In this document: positions 28,707 to 36,741 of the stretch, piece by piece
How positions within the stretch are numbered: position 1 is the stretch's first letter
Layout: every line of letters begins with the position of its first letter
Assembly (NCBI GenBank): GCA_031180665.1
Contig: JAPSLP010000028.1
Coordinates: 1 to 64,000 of the forward strand
From: Cupriavidus sp.
GTDB taxonomy: Bacteria > Pseudomonadota > Gammaproteobacteria > Burkholderiales > Burkholderiaceae
Direction: 5' to 3'
Length of the DNA stretch: 64,000 nucleotides
Position numbers and translations under genes: made by a program
The notes under the pieces: model-generated
What the model was told of the DNA's origin: nothing
Database searches by the model: none
Seen by the model: the letters and a program-made list of their open reading frames with translations, nothing else

Positions 28707-29930
28707 TCAGGCGGCGCGCTTCAGTGGGACGGCCATCATGAAGAGCGCAACCACGGCCAGGGCCAGCGGCGCGAACGATACCCACAACACGGTATCCCAG
28801 TCGTAGGCCGCCAAGAGTCCGCCGGAGGCAAACGAACCGATCGCCATCGTGCCGAAGACGATGAAATCGTTCAGGGACTGAACCTTGGTCTTTTCCTCGG
28901 GCCGGTGGCACTCCAGCACCAGCGCGGACGCGCCCACGAAGCCGAAGTTCCAGCCGACGCCGAGAAGGATCAGGGTCAGCCAGAAGTGGGCCACATCGAT
29001 TCCGGTCAGGCCGATCGCCGCCGAAACACCGGTCAGAAACAGGCCCGCCGTGACGACCCGCTGCGCGCCGAAGCGGGTAATCAGCCGGCCCGTGAAGAAG
29101 CTGGGCGCATACATCGCGATGACGTGCCATTGCAGCCCGAGGTTGGCGTTTTCCTGCGAATGGCCGCACAGATGCATCGCCAGCGGCGCCGCGGTCATCA
29201 GGAAATTCATCAGCATGTACGACACGGCTCCGCACATGACGGCGGTCACGAACAGCGGCTGGCGCGCGATGGTCGCCAGTGGCCGTCCCCTGGCGACTTC
29301 CGCCGCGGTCGGCATGGGCAGCCGCACGCCCCACAGAACCAGCGCCGACACCAGCGCGACCACGGCCTGCATGACGAAGGTCGCCGCAAACATGTGCGGC
29401 GGCCACAGGTGCATGGTGTGCGTGACCAGTTGCGGCCCGACGACCCCGGCCACCACGCCGCCTCCCATCACGAAAGAGAGCGCACGCGGCCGCAGCGCAG
29501 GCGAGACGCCGTCGGCCGCGGCAAAGCGGAACGACAGCACCACGGCCGCATAGGCGCCGCCGAAGAAGGTTGCCAGGCAGAACAGCCAGAACGAGCTCCA
29601 CACGACAGCGGCGGCGGCCAGCAAGCCGACCAGCACGCCGCACGCGGTGCCGGCCAGGAAGGACGCGCGTCTTCCATACCGGCGCGCGATGGCGCCCGTC
29701 GGCAGGATGCACGCCGCCATGCCGACCACGAAGATGGAGATGGGCAGCGTGGCCAGCGTCTTGTCCGGAGCGAGCGTGTCGCCGACGATCGCCCCGGTCG
29801 CGTAGACCACGACCGAGTTCGCACCGGCCAGTGCCTGGGCGACGGTCAGCCGCATGATGTTGCCGCGCTGCTCGCGCTCGGAAAGTTCGGCGACAGAATC
29901 GCTCAATGAGGCAGGTGCGACGTTCGACAA
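28707..29930 (-). CDS. MFS transporter
   Basis: 407 residues if it starts at TTG 29930, which has AGAGG six bases upstream; the frame is open to 30044, and Met at 29855 would give 382 residues. About twelve membrane helices, with the loop signature ARRYGRRASF after helix 2 and a matching one (TRFGAQRV) in the second half. Drug or metabolite exporter type; substrate not predictable. Convergent with the aadA-like gene, 15 bases apart. Confidence 0.8.
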   Translation of the reverse strand: MSNVAPASLSDSVAELSEREQRGNIMRLTVAQALAGANSVVVYATGAIVGDTLAPDKTLATLPISIFVVGMAACILPTGAIARRYGRRASFLAGTACGVLVGLLAAAAVVWSSFWLFCLATFFGGAYAAVVLSFRFAAADGVSPALRPRALSFVMGGGVVAGVVGPQLVTHTMHLWPPHMFAATFVMQAVVALVSALVLWGVRLPMPTAAEVARGRPLATIARQPLFVTAVMCGAVSYMLMNFLMTAAPLAMHLCGHSQENANLGLQWHVIAMYAPSFFTGRLITRFGAQRVVTAGLFLTGVSAAIGLTGIDVAHFWLTLILLGVGWNFGFVGASALVLECHRPEEKTKVQSLNDFIVFGTMAIGSFASGGLLAAYDWDTVLWVSFAPLALAVVALFMMAVPLKRAA

Positions 29931-30238
29931 GACATACCTCTGCAGAGAATATGGGTTCCCAGTTCTGAACGGTGAGTCATGGCTGGCGCAAATCCCGGGC
30001 GGGAGGACAGCGGCGATTCTTGGCGGATTATCCTCGTCCGGCAAACAAGATTAAGTATCGCTGATCCAAAGAATTTCTTTGTCGAGGCGGAATACGCCGC
30101 GCGCGCGCCATTGGTGGGCTGGGGCAGAGGGTCAGACACCGTCAAGCATGCTGCAGCGCATGACCGGCGCCGTTGCCGCCCTGCGGTAGAGTAACGGTTC
30201 TTCTTCCCTTGCAACGCTCGCCACCCGGAGATCGAGCC
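29931..30238. other. Non-coding gap between divergent MFS and LysE genes
   Basis: About 300 bases. It must hold both promoters, but no convincing -35/-10 pair was seen. The only notable element is a perfect 15-base odd palindrome CAAAGAATTTCTTTG (30067-30081). Confidence 0.4.
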
Positions 30239-30889
30239 ATGGAATTCGTTATCCCCAGTACCGGCAATCTGATTCTGTTCGTCAGCGCAGCGCTCGTGTT
30301 GTTGGTGATTCCGGGCCCCGCGGTGCTGTACATCATTGCGCAATCGGTGGAGCAAGGCCGCAAGGCCGGGCTGGTATCGGACCTGGGCATTCATACGGCC
30401 ACGCTGGTGCACGTGCTGGCCGCCGCGCTGGGCCTCTCCGCATTGCTTGCCTCGTCTGCCGTGGCGTTCGGCATCCTGAAGTACGCCGGTGCCGCTTATC
30501 TGATCTGGCTGGGCCTGAAAAAGATCTTCGGCCGCCCGGTTCCCGTCGCCGTCGATTCGCTGCCGCAGCAGCGGCGCTACGCGCGGCTGTTCCGCGACGG
30601 CTTCATCGTCAATCTGCTCAATCCCAAGACGGCGCTGTTCTTCCTGGCCTTCCTGCCGCAGTTCGTCGACGTCGGCCGCGGCAACGTGGCGATGCAGATC
30701 GTCTTCCTGGGGCTGCTGTTCACGCTGCTCGGGCTGATCAGCGATGCCTGCTACGCGCTGGCCGCGAGCGCTGCCGGTCGCTGGCTGCGGCATAGCCGCG
30801 GGTATCTGACGTTCGAGCGCTACGTGGGTGGCACGCTGCTGATCGGGCTTGGCATTACGGCTGCGTTCGCGGGGAACGGCAAGAAGTAG
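30239..30889 (+). CDS. LysE/RhtB family amino acid exporter
   Basis: 216 residues from ATG 30239 with a GGAG-type site upstream. LysE family features: N-terminal LVLLVIPGPAVLYIIAQS near 20-37, GLGLSALL-like helix, and LNPKTALFFLAFLPQF near 130. About six membrane helices. Likely exports an amino acid or homoserine-lactone-like molecule; substrate unknown. Confidence 0.88.
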   Translation: MEFVIPSTGNLILFVSAALVLLVIPGPAVLYIIAQSVEQGRKAGLVSDLGIHTATLVHVLAAALGLSALLASSAVAFGILKYAGAAYLIWLGLKKIFGRPVPVAVDSLPQQRRYARLFRDGFIVNLLNPKTALFFLAFLPQFVDVGRGNVAMQIVFLGLLFTLLGLISDACYALAASAAGRWLRHSRGYLTFERYVGGTLLIGLGITAAFAGNGKK

Positions 30890-31093
30890 CAGCGGCGGGC
30901 GGGATTGGATTGGAATTGCCGGGTCGATATGACTGGATATTGCGGTGTCCTTCCTCTCGCGATGGCCTTGCGATTTCGATCTCGCACAATCCGACTCTAA
31001 GCGGCTCGACCAGAAAATCAAGTAGTCCTATGGATAGTAGTTAGTCGCCGCCAATTGCGCCATCCTTTCCCTCCAGGGGATGCAGGGCTGCAT

Positions 31094-31125
31094 CGTCTCG
31101 ATATCATCGATGCAGCATCGAGACG
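31094..31125. repeat. Inverted repeat upstream of the GNAT gene
   Basis: CGTCTCGAT (31094-31102) and ATCGAGACG (31117-31125), perfect 9-base arms 14 apart, ending 24 bases before the next ATG. Possible operator or leader hairpin. Confidence 0.5.
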
Positions 31126-31149
31126 CGTCCCCGTAGCGGAGCACAAGGA

Positions 31150-31593
31150 ATGATCAGGGGCGTGAGAATTCGAGCGGCCAAGGCGGTGGATTTGCAGGCC
31201 GTTCTGGAGGTACTCGATATCTGCAGTTTGAAGTACAAGGTAGTCGAAGCATCGACCCATCTGTATCACCTCGCCATGCTGGGCAAACAGCCGATCGGCT
31301 GCGTATGCGGCGAAGTTCATGGCGAAACGGTTGTCATCCGTGCGGTCGCCGTTCTTCCCGAATTTCGCGACCAGCGGATTGCGACGCATCTCGTGGGCGC
31401 CGTGCTGATGCGCGCCCGCGCCAACGGATGCAAATCCGCAGCGCTGTTTACGAACAGGCATCCGAGCTTCTTTGCGCGATACGGATTTTCGCTCAGTTCC
31501 CCGGAGCAGATGCCGGAAGAGATCCGGATTGCCAAGGACTTCCACCGGCGCTTCAGCGCAAGGACATACTGCATGTGCCGCCGCCTTGACTGA
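31150..31593 (+). CDS. GNAT family N-acetyltransferase
   Basis: 147 residues. GNAT core: IRAVAVLPEFRDQRIATHLVGAVLMRARANGC holds the acetyl-CoA loop (here RDQRIATHL, a variant of Q/RxxGxG/A), followed by FFARYGFSL, typical of motif B. Target unknown. ATG 31150 abuts AAGGA with no spacing; GTG 31162 is an alternative start. Confidence 0.75.
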   Translation: MIRGVRIRAAKAVDLQAVLEVLDICSLKYKVVEASTHLYHLAMLGKQPIGCVCGEVHGETVVIRAVAVLPEFRDQRIATHLVGAVLMRARANGCKSAALFTNRHPSFFARYGFSLSSPEQMPEEIRIAKDFHRRFSARTYCMCRRLD

Positions 31594-31620
31594 GTTCATC
31601 GGCGCCTGGCCATGCCCGTG

Positions 31621-32253
31621 TCAGGCCGGCTTGTCCAATGCTTGCGCATCGGGCCACACCAGATGCGCGCGCCGCTGGCGCGCGGCATAGATGGCTTCTG
31701 CCTTGTTGCGCGCGCCCAATCGCTGATATAGCTGCGCCGAATGGCTCTTTACTGTCGCCAGCGAGATGTCCAGCATGCGGCTGATGACCTTTTGCTGGTA
31801 CCCCATCGATAGCAACACCAGTATCTGGTATTGACGCAGGGTCAGATCGAGCCTGCGCGCTTCCTCTTCGGCGACGGCAAAAGCGCCGCCCGACGCCGAT
31901 GCCTGTGGCGGGAGGGGAGGCTGCCCCGCGGATATCAGGCGCACTGCATGCTGGAGCGCAGTCTGCGCGTTGTCGGCGGCAGTCCCGTCGATTCGCTCGA
32001 TGCCAGGCAACATCAGGATCGGCAGCTCGCGCGCCCAATGCCAGGCCTGTTCCAGTTGCGCCATGGCAAGCTGGTACGAAGAGGCTTTCGCCATGATCAG
32101 CAGCTGCGGCCCATGCTCGGCCAACTGGGTGCACAGCGTCTCGAGTTCGGAAAAACCGATGCAGGAAACCAGTTCGACATCGCGGTGATGCCGCAGCCAA
32201 TCGGCGAGCGCAATGTGTCGCGTGGGATGTTCCACGATCAGCAGCGCACGCAT
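31621..32253 (-). CDS. LuxR-type regulator with a degenerate receiver-like N terminus
   Basis: 210 residues from ATG 32253, which has GGAGG a few bases upstream (a GTG at 32268 is less likely). C-terminal LuxR/NarL HTH at about 135-190 (LTLRQYQILVLLSMGYQQKVISRMLDISLATVKSHSAQLYQRLGARN). The N-terminal 110 residues look like a receiver fold (MRALLIVEHPTRHIALADWL) but the strand expected to end in the phospho-accepting Asp reads LLIMAKASS, so classical phosphorylation is unlikely. Divergent from the TonB receptor gene 247 bases away. Confidence 0.8.
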   Translation of the reverse strand: MRALLIVEHPTRHIALADWLRHHRDVELVSCIGFSELETLCTQLAEHGPQLLIMAKASSYQLAMAQLEQAWHWARELPILMLPGIERIDGTAADNAQTALQHAVRLISAGQPPLPPQASASGGAFAVAEEEARRLDLTLRQYQILVLLSMGYQQKVISRMLDISLATVKSHSAQLYQRLGARNKAEAIYAARQRRAHLVWPDAQALDKPA

Positions 32254-32372
32254 GGATCCTCCCGCCACTGTAGAGACCGCTTGTCGATTTGCCCGGAAGG
32301 TCCCTCTGTGATTCAGGTCGTCCCGTGGTAGTGCATGTTGGAAGGTTTGGTGGACGATGGTTTAAATGTCAA

Positions 32373-32391
32373 GGGGTCTTACTCTGACCCC
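32373..32391. repeat. Short inverted repeat GGGGTC-N7-GACCCC
   Basis: Six-base arms with a seven-base loop in the gap between the LuxR-type and TonB receptor genes, preceded by AATGTCAA. The composition resembles small GGGGTC/GACCCC intergenic repeats common in this order. Function unknown. Confidence 0.45.
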
Positions 32392-32436
32392 ATTCCACGC
32401 TTCGACCTACATCCTGATCTGTGTCCCCTCAATCGA

Positions 32437-32456
32437 AATGCGAATCGTTCGCGATT
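32437..32456. promoter_or_regulatory. Probable Fur box for the siderophore receptor
   Basis: AATGCGAATCGTTCGCGATT, 44 bases before the receptor ATG, matches the AATGCGAATnnTTCgcATT form of Fur sites with GCGAA-TCG-TTCGC as symmetric core; overlapping CGAATCG/CGATTCG arms extend to 32458. Iron repression of the receptor is the expected outcome. Confidence 0.6.
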
Positions 32457-32499
32457 CGGGTTATGATTGCCGGTTTTCCGCCGACTTTTCGCTACTTCG

Positions 32500-34626
32500 A
32501 TGTCCACCACCCTGTCGACCCGCCGCTTCGCCTGGCAGGTCACCCTTGCCGTTCTTTCCGGGCTCGGATTCGGGCTCGGTGTCGTCCACGCCCACACCGA
32601 CACGCCCAACAACGATACCCCTGCCGATCTTCCCGAAGTGCGCGTCAGTGCGAACGCCGGCGGCGGCTACGTGCCGACCGAAAGCCGCGGCGCGACGCGC
32701 ACCGACACGCCGTTGCGCGAAATACCGCAATCCGTTCGCGTGGTCACCACCGAACTGATCGACGACCTCGGCGCCACGCGCCTGGCCGATACGGTCGACT
32801 ATGTCAGCGGGATCGCACGCCTGAACGATTTCGGCGGCACCTGGGACAACTATGCGATCCGCGGCTTCAGCAGCACGGAGATGGGATATCTCGTCAATGG
32901 TTTCCCCGGTTCGCGCGGCTATAACCCAATGCGCGACACCGCCACGGTCGAACGCTTCGAATTCCTCAAGGGCCCGGCGGCTGCGCTCTACGGCAGCAGC
33001 GAGCCGGGCGGCACGATCAATATCGTGACCAAGAAGCCGAGGTTCACGTCGGCGACGAGCGCCGAACTGAGCGTCGGAACGCTCGGCTTTCGGCGCGCCG
33101 CGGTCGACAGCACCGGTCCGATCACCGACAAGCTGGCCTACCGTCTCAACGTCATGGGCGAGGATGGCGCGAGCCGTAGTTCGCTGATCGACAACAACAA
33201 GTACCTCGTGGCGCCGGCGCTCGCGTGGGCGCTGGACGACAAGACGCTGCTGCAGTACGAAGGCGAGTTCATGCGCGTGCGCACGCCGCTGGACCGTGGT
33301 GTCGTCAACGTCAACGGCAGGATCGACCTGCCGCGCAACCGCTATCTGGGCGAGCCCAACGATCCGAACCTGCATCTGTCGAGCGATTCCCATCAGCTCA
33401 CACTGGACCGCGAGCTGGCGCCAGGCTGGCGTACCCGCATCGGGGCCAGCTACAAGGAATCCGGCTTCGAAGGCTATGCCGCCGACCTCGGCAGCGTGCT
33501 GCCCGACGGCCGCACGCTGACCCGTCGGCACAGCTGGCGCACGCTGCCGTCGCGCGACACCTCGATGCAGGCCGAAGTCGAAGGCAATTTCGACACGGGA
33601 CCGCTGGGACACCGCCTGCTGTTCGGCGTCGACGCCTCGCGCCTGCACATGGGCATGGACATCGCCTATTCGACGCTGGCGACCAACCCCTATGCGATCG
33701 ACCTGTACGAGCCGGTCTACGGGCAGCCCAAGCCGCCACTGGTGATGACGATCTCGACGCGCGAAAACCAGCGCAACGTGGGCACCTTCGTGCAGGACGA
33801 GATTTCGCTGACCGAGCAATGGAAGGTCCTGGCCGGCGTGCGCTTCGACAGCTATCACCAGAGCCTGGACAACCTGATCACGGGCCGTTCCACCAGCCAG
33901 GATCAACACGCCGTCTCGCCACGCCTGGGCGTGACGTGGTTGCCCAATGCTCAGACCTCGGTCTATGCGTCGTGGGGCAAGTCGTTCCGGCCCAACAGCG
34001 GCGTGGACGAAGCCGGCAATCCCTTCGATCCGCAGAGCGGACGCGCGCTGGAGGCGGGCGTCAAATGGCAATCGGCCGATGCCAGGCTGGGCGCGACGCT
34101 GGCGGTATTCGACATCCGCAAGACCAACGTACTGACGCGCAGCCCCACCAATCCGAACTTCAGCGTCGCGGCCGGAGAGGTCACGAGCCGCGGCTTCGAG
34201 GCGGATGCGTTCGGCCAGCTCGACCAGCACTGGCGTGTCAGCGCCAGCTTCACGCTGACCAACGCCAAGGTCACCGAAGACAATGCCATCGCCCCTGGCA
34301 CGCGCCTGACCAATATTCCGAAGGTCAGCGCCAGTCTGCTGGCGATCCGCGAAGATGCCATGCCGCGATTCGGCGGCCGCTATGGCGTCGGCACCGGCAT
34401 CGTCTATGTGGGCTCCCGCTCGGGGAATGCCACCGACACGTACTCGCTGCCCGCCTATGCCACCGTCAAGCTGGTGTCGTACTGGCAGATCGACCGCAGG
34501 ACGCGCGTCTTCTTCGACGTTCACAACGTGTTCGACAAGGAGTACTACCCGGCATCGTGGGGCAATCTCGCGGTGATTCCGGGCCTTGGCCGGCAGTTCG
34601 TCGCAGGCGTCAAGTATCAGTTCTGA
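32500..34626 (+). CDS. TonB-dependent siderophore receptor
   Basis: 708 residues from ATG 32500 (MSTTLSTRRFAW); a TTG at 32467 is less likely. Signal peptide of about 37-40 residues ends near VVHAHT. Plug domain follows (TPLREIPQSVRVVTTELIDD, RGFSSTEMGYLVNGFP, EFLKGPAAALYGSSEPGGTINIVTKKP), then the 22-strand barrel ending in the C-terminal Phe (FVAGVKYQF), all typical of the TonB-siderophore family. Outer membrane uptake of a ferric siderophore, class unknown. A Fur box lies upstream and a strong terminator downstream; no biosynthesis or inner membrane importer is linked. Confidence 0.92.
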   Translation: MSTTLSTRRFAWQVTLAVLSGLGFGLGVVHAHTDTPNNDTPADLPEVRVSANAGGGYVPTESRGATRTDTPLREIPQSVRVVTTELIDDLGATRLADTVDYVSGIARLNDFGGTWDNYAIRGFSSTEMGYLVNGFPGSRGYNPMRDTATVERFEFLKGPAAALYGSSEPGGTINIVTKKPRFTSATSAELSVGTLGFRRAAVDSTGPITDKLAYRLNVMGEDGASRSSLIDNNKYLVAPALAWALDDKTLLQYEGEFMRVRTPLDRGVVNVNGRIDLPRNRYLGEPNDPNLHLSSDSHQLTLDRELAPGWRTRIGASYKESGFEGYAADLGSVLPDGRTLTRRHSWRTLPSRDTSMQAEVEGNFDTGPLGHRLLFGVDASRLHMGMDIAYSTLATNPYAIDLYEPVYGQPKPPLVMTISTRENQRNVGTFVQDEISLTEQWKVLAGVRFDSYHQSLDNLITGRSTSQDQHAVSPRLGVTWLPNAQTSVYASWGKSFRPNSGVDEAGNPFDPQSGRALEAGVKWQSADARLGATLAVFDIRKTNVLTRSPTNPNFSVAAGEVTSRGFEADAFGQLDQHWRVSASFTLTNAKVTEDNAIAPGTRLTNIPKVSASLLAIREDAMPRFGGRYGVGTGIVYVGSRSGNATDTYSLPAYATVKLVSYWQIDRRTRVFFDVHNVFDKEYYPASWGNLAVIPGLGRQFVAGVKYQF

Positions 34627-34675
34627 AGGCCGCCACAGCCTGCGGCATTGCGGGACAGGCCACAACAGGCATATC

Positions 34676-34711
34676 GCCCGGCAGAGTGCAGCGCTCTGCC
34701 GGGCTTTTTTT
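34676..34711 (+). terminator. Terminator after the TonB-dependent receptor
   Basis: Perfect 11-bp stem GCCCGGCAGAG (34676-34686) with CTCTGCCGGGC (34694-34704), then seven T. Confidence 0.92.
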
Positions 34712-34875
34712 CGTCCGTGTGATCCGGCGCCGGCCGCATTTTCGGCATTTCCATGCAGTGGAAATAGGGGGGTGTATGCCGACGGGACAAGGCCTAAGCT
34801 GTCTCCCACAAACAAGGCGCGCCTCGCCGGCAGAAGACAGGCGGCGGCGCTTCAAGGATTTCCAGGAGACGCTTC

Positions 34876-35895
34876 ATGCCATCGATCCGCACCCCGATCC
34901 GCACCCCGATCCGCACTCACGTCGCCCGCCGGCTCGCCAAGGCCGCCATGCCCTTCCTGATGGCCGTTGCCATGCCGCTGTCCGCGCTGGCAGCCTTCCC
35001 CGAAAAGCCGATCCGCCTGGTCGTGCCGTTCGCCCCGGGCGGCGGAACGGACCTGATCGCGCGCGCGATGGGCATCACCATGGGCGAGGATCTCGGCCAA
35101 CCCGTGCTGGTCGACAACAAGCCCGGCGGCAGCACGATCATCGGGACCGATGCGGTCGCCAAGAGCGCCCCCGACGGCTACACGCTGGTGATGGCCACCA
35201 TGGCCCACGCCGTCAATCCAAGCCTGCACAAGAAGCTGCCGTTCGATACCGACAAGGCCTTCTCGCCGGTCATGCTGGTGGGTCGCTCGCCCAATGTCCT
35301 GGTCGTCAAGCCGGACAGCCCCATCAAGACCGTGCAGGACCTGATCGCAGCGGCCAAGGCGCGGCCGGGCAAGCTGAACTATGCGTCGCAGGGCGCGGGT
35401 ACCTCGGCCCACCTCGCGGGCGAACTGTTCAAGAAGTTGGCCAAGGTCGAGATCACCCACGTTCCGTATCGCGGCGCCGGCCCCGCCATTACCGACTTGC
35501 TGGGCGGACAGGTCGACGCGATGTTCGCCACGGCGGCTGCGGTCGCGCCGCACCTGGAGAGCGGCAAGCTGCGCGCGGTGGCGGTGACGACCGCGCAGCG
35601 TTCCCAGGCGCCGGCGCTGAGCAAGGTGCCGACCATCGCCGAGAGCGGCGTGCCCAACTACGTGGCCGACAGCTGGTATGGCCTGTTTGCGCCGGCGGGT
35701 ACGCCGCCGGCGGTGATCGCGCGACTGAACGCGGCGGCGAAGAAGGCCGTGCAGACCGAAGCGTTCCGCAAGCGCGCCGAGCAGGAAGGCCTGGCCGTCC
35801 ATGGCGGCACGCCCGAAGAATTTGGCCGCTACGTGAAGGGCGAGAGCGAGCGATGGAGCAAGGTCATCAAGGAAGCGAATATCACGGCCGACTGA
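34876..35895 (+). CDS. Bug family tripartite tricarboxylate transporter substrate receptor
   Basis: 339 residues. Signal peptide with an unusual N-region made of a repeated IRTP unit, then a hydrophobic core ending PLSALA before AFPEKPIRLVVPFAPGGGTDLIARAMG, the hallmark of Bug/TctC receptors. Later VLVDNKPGGSTIIGTDAVAKSAPDGYT and PYRGAGPAITDLLGGQVDAMF are typical. Periplasmic; ligands are usually carboxylates. No tctA/tctB membrane genes are here, as with most Bug proteins in this order. It heads a likely catabolic cluster with the next three genes. Confidence 0.9.
   Translation: MPSIRTPIRTPIRTHVARRLAKAAMPFLMAVAMPLSALAAFPEKPIRLVVPFAPGGGTDLIARAMGITMGEDLGQPVLVDNKPGGSTIIGTDAVAKSAPDGYTLVMATMAHAVNPSLHKKLPFDTDKAFSPVMLVGRSPNVLVVKPDSPIKTVQDLIAAAKARPGKLNYASQGAGTSAHLAGELFKKLAKVEITHVPYRGAGPAITDLLGGQVDAMFATAAAVAPHLESGKLRAVAVTTAQRSQAPALSKVPTIAESGVPNYVADSWYGLFAPAGTPPAVIARLNAAAKKAVQTEAFRKRAEQEGLAVHGGTPEEFGRYVKGESERWSKVIKEANITAD
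34885..34920 (+). repeat. In-frame 12-base tandem repeat in the Bug receptor signal peptide
   Basis: ATCCGCACCCCG occurs twice, followed by a third copy changed at its end, encoding IRTP-IRTP-IRTH at residues 4-15. It lengthens the positively charged N-region of the signal peptide. Confidence 0.8.
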
Positions 35896-35945
35896 GCGCG
35901 GCTCCGACTACGGAACACCACCAATACACCGCACCGGATCAAGAC

Positions 35946-36737
35946 ATGGACCACTATTCCCTGATCGAACTGAAGATCGAATCGGGCATCGCACTGCTCG
36001 CCTTCAACCGCCCGGACAAGCGCAACGCCATCAGCGACGATATGCGCACGGAGTTCATCGATGCGCTCGAGCGTGTCGCCTCGGACAAGGCGATCCGCGC
36101 GCTGGTGCTGACCGGCAATGGCAAGGGCTTCTGCGCCGGCGGCGACGTCGCCGGCATGCAGCGCCGCATGGAAGCGCCGCAGGGCGAGGTGGCGTTCAAC
36201 GGGTGGAGCCGCCAGCAGCGCGTGCACCATACCGTCAAGCTGCTGCATACCATGCCCAAGCCCACCATTGCGGCGGTCAATGGCGCCGCGGCCGGCCTGG
36301 GCGCCGATACCGCACTGTGCTGCGATTTCGTGCTCGCATCGGAAGCGGCGTCGTTCTCCTGGTCGTATATCCACCGCGGTCTGATCCCCGATGGCGGCGG
36401 CATGTATTTCCTGCCGCGCCGTGTCGGCCTGTCGATGGCAAAGGAGCTGGTGTTCACCGGCCGCAAGGTGCCGGCGCAGGAGGCCAAGGCGCTCGGCATC
36501 GCCGATCGCCTGAGCACGCCCGAAGCGCTGCTGGACGATGCACTGAGCTGGGCGGCAGAACTGAGCCAGGGCTCGGCCACCGCCATCGCGCTGGGCAAGA
36601 GCATCATGAACCAGTCGTTCGAACTGCCGGCCGACCAGGTGTTTGCGCAAGGCAGCCAGGCGCAGGGCATCTGCTACACCAGCACCGCGCATCGCGAATC
36701 CGTGCTGGCCTTCCTCAACAAGACCAGCCAGGCCTGA
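35946..36737 (+). CDS. Enoyl-CoA hydratase/isomerase family protein
   Basis: 263 residues. Crotonase fold: NRPDKRNAISDDM, oxyanion-hole segments GFCAGGDVAGM and NGAAAGLGADTALCCD, and the helix GLIPDGGGMYFLPRRVG. The second catalytic position often occupied by Glu reads Asp (IPDGGG), as in several crotonases that are not plain hydratases. The substrate is unknown; neighbours suggest a CoA-thioester catabolic route. It starts 50 bases after the Bug receptor gene. Confidence 0.88.
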   Translation: MDHYSLIELKIESGIALLAFNRPDKRNAISDDMRTEFIDALERVASDKAIRALVLTGNGKGFCAGGDVAGMQRRMEAPQGEVAFNGWSRQQRVHHTVKLLHTMPKPTIAAVNGAAAGLGADTALCCDFVLASEAASFSWSYIHRGLIPDGGGMYFLPRRVGLSMAKELVFTGRKVPAQEAKALGIADRLSTPEALLDDALSWAAELSQGSATAIALGKSIMNQSFELPADQVFAQGSQAQGICYTSTAHRESVLAFLNKTSQA

Positions 36738-36741
36738 CATC

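Noticed and set aside
33225..36737. A 1170-codon plus-strand frame over the receptor, Bug and crotonase genes
   Set aside because: Out of frame with the receptor and Bug genes; only the crotonase at its end is real.
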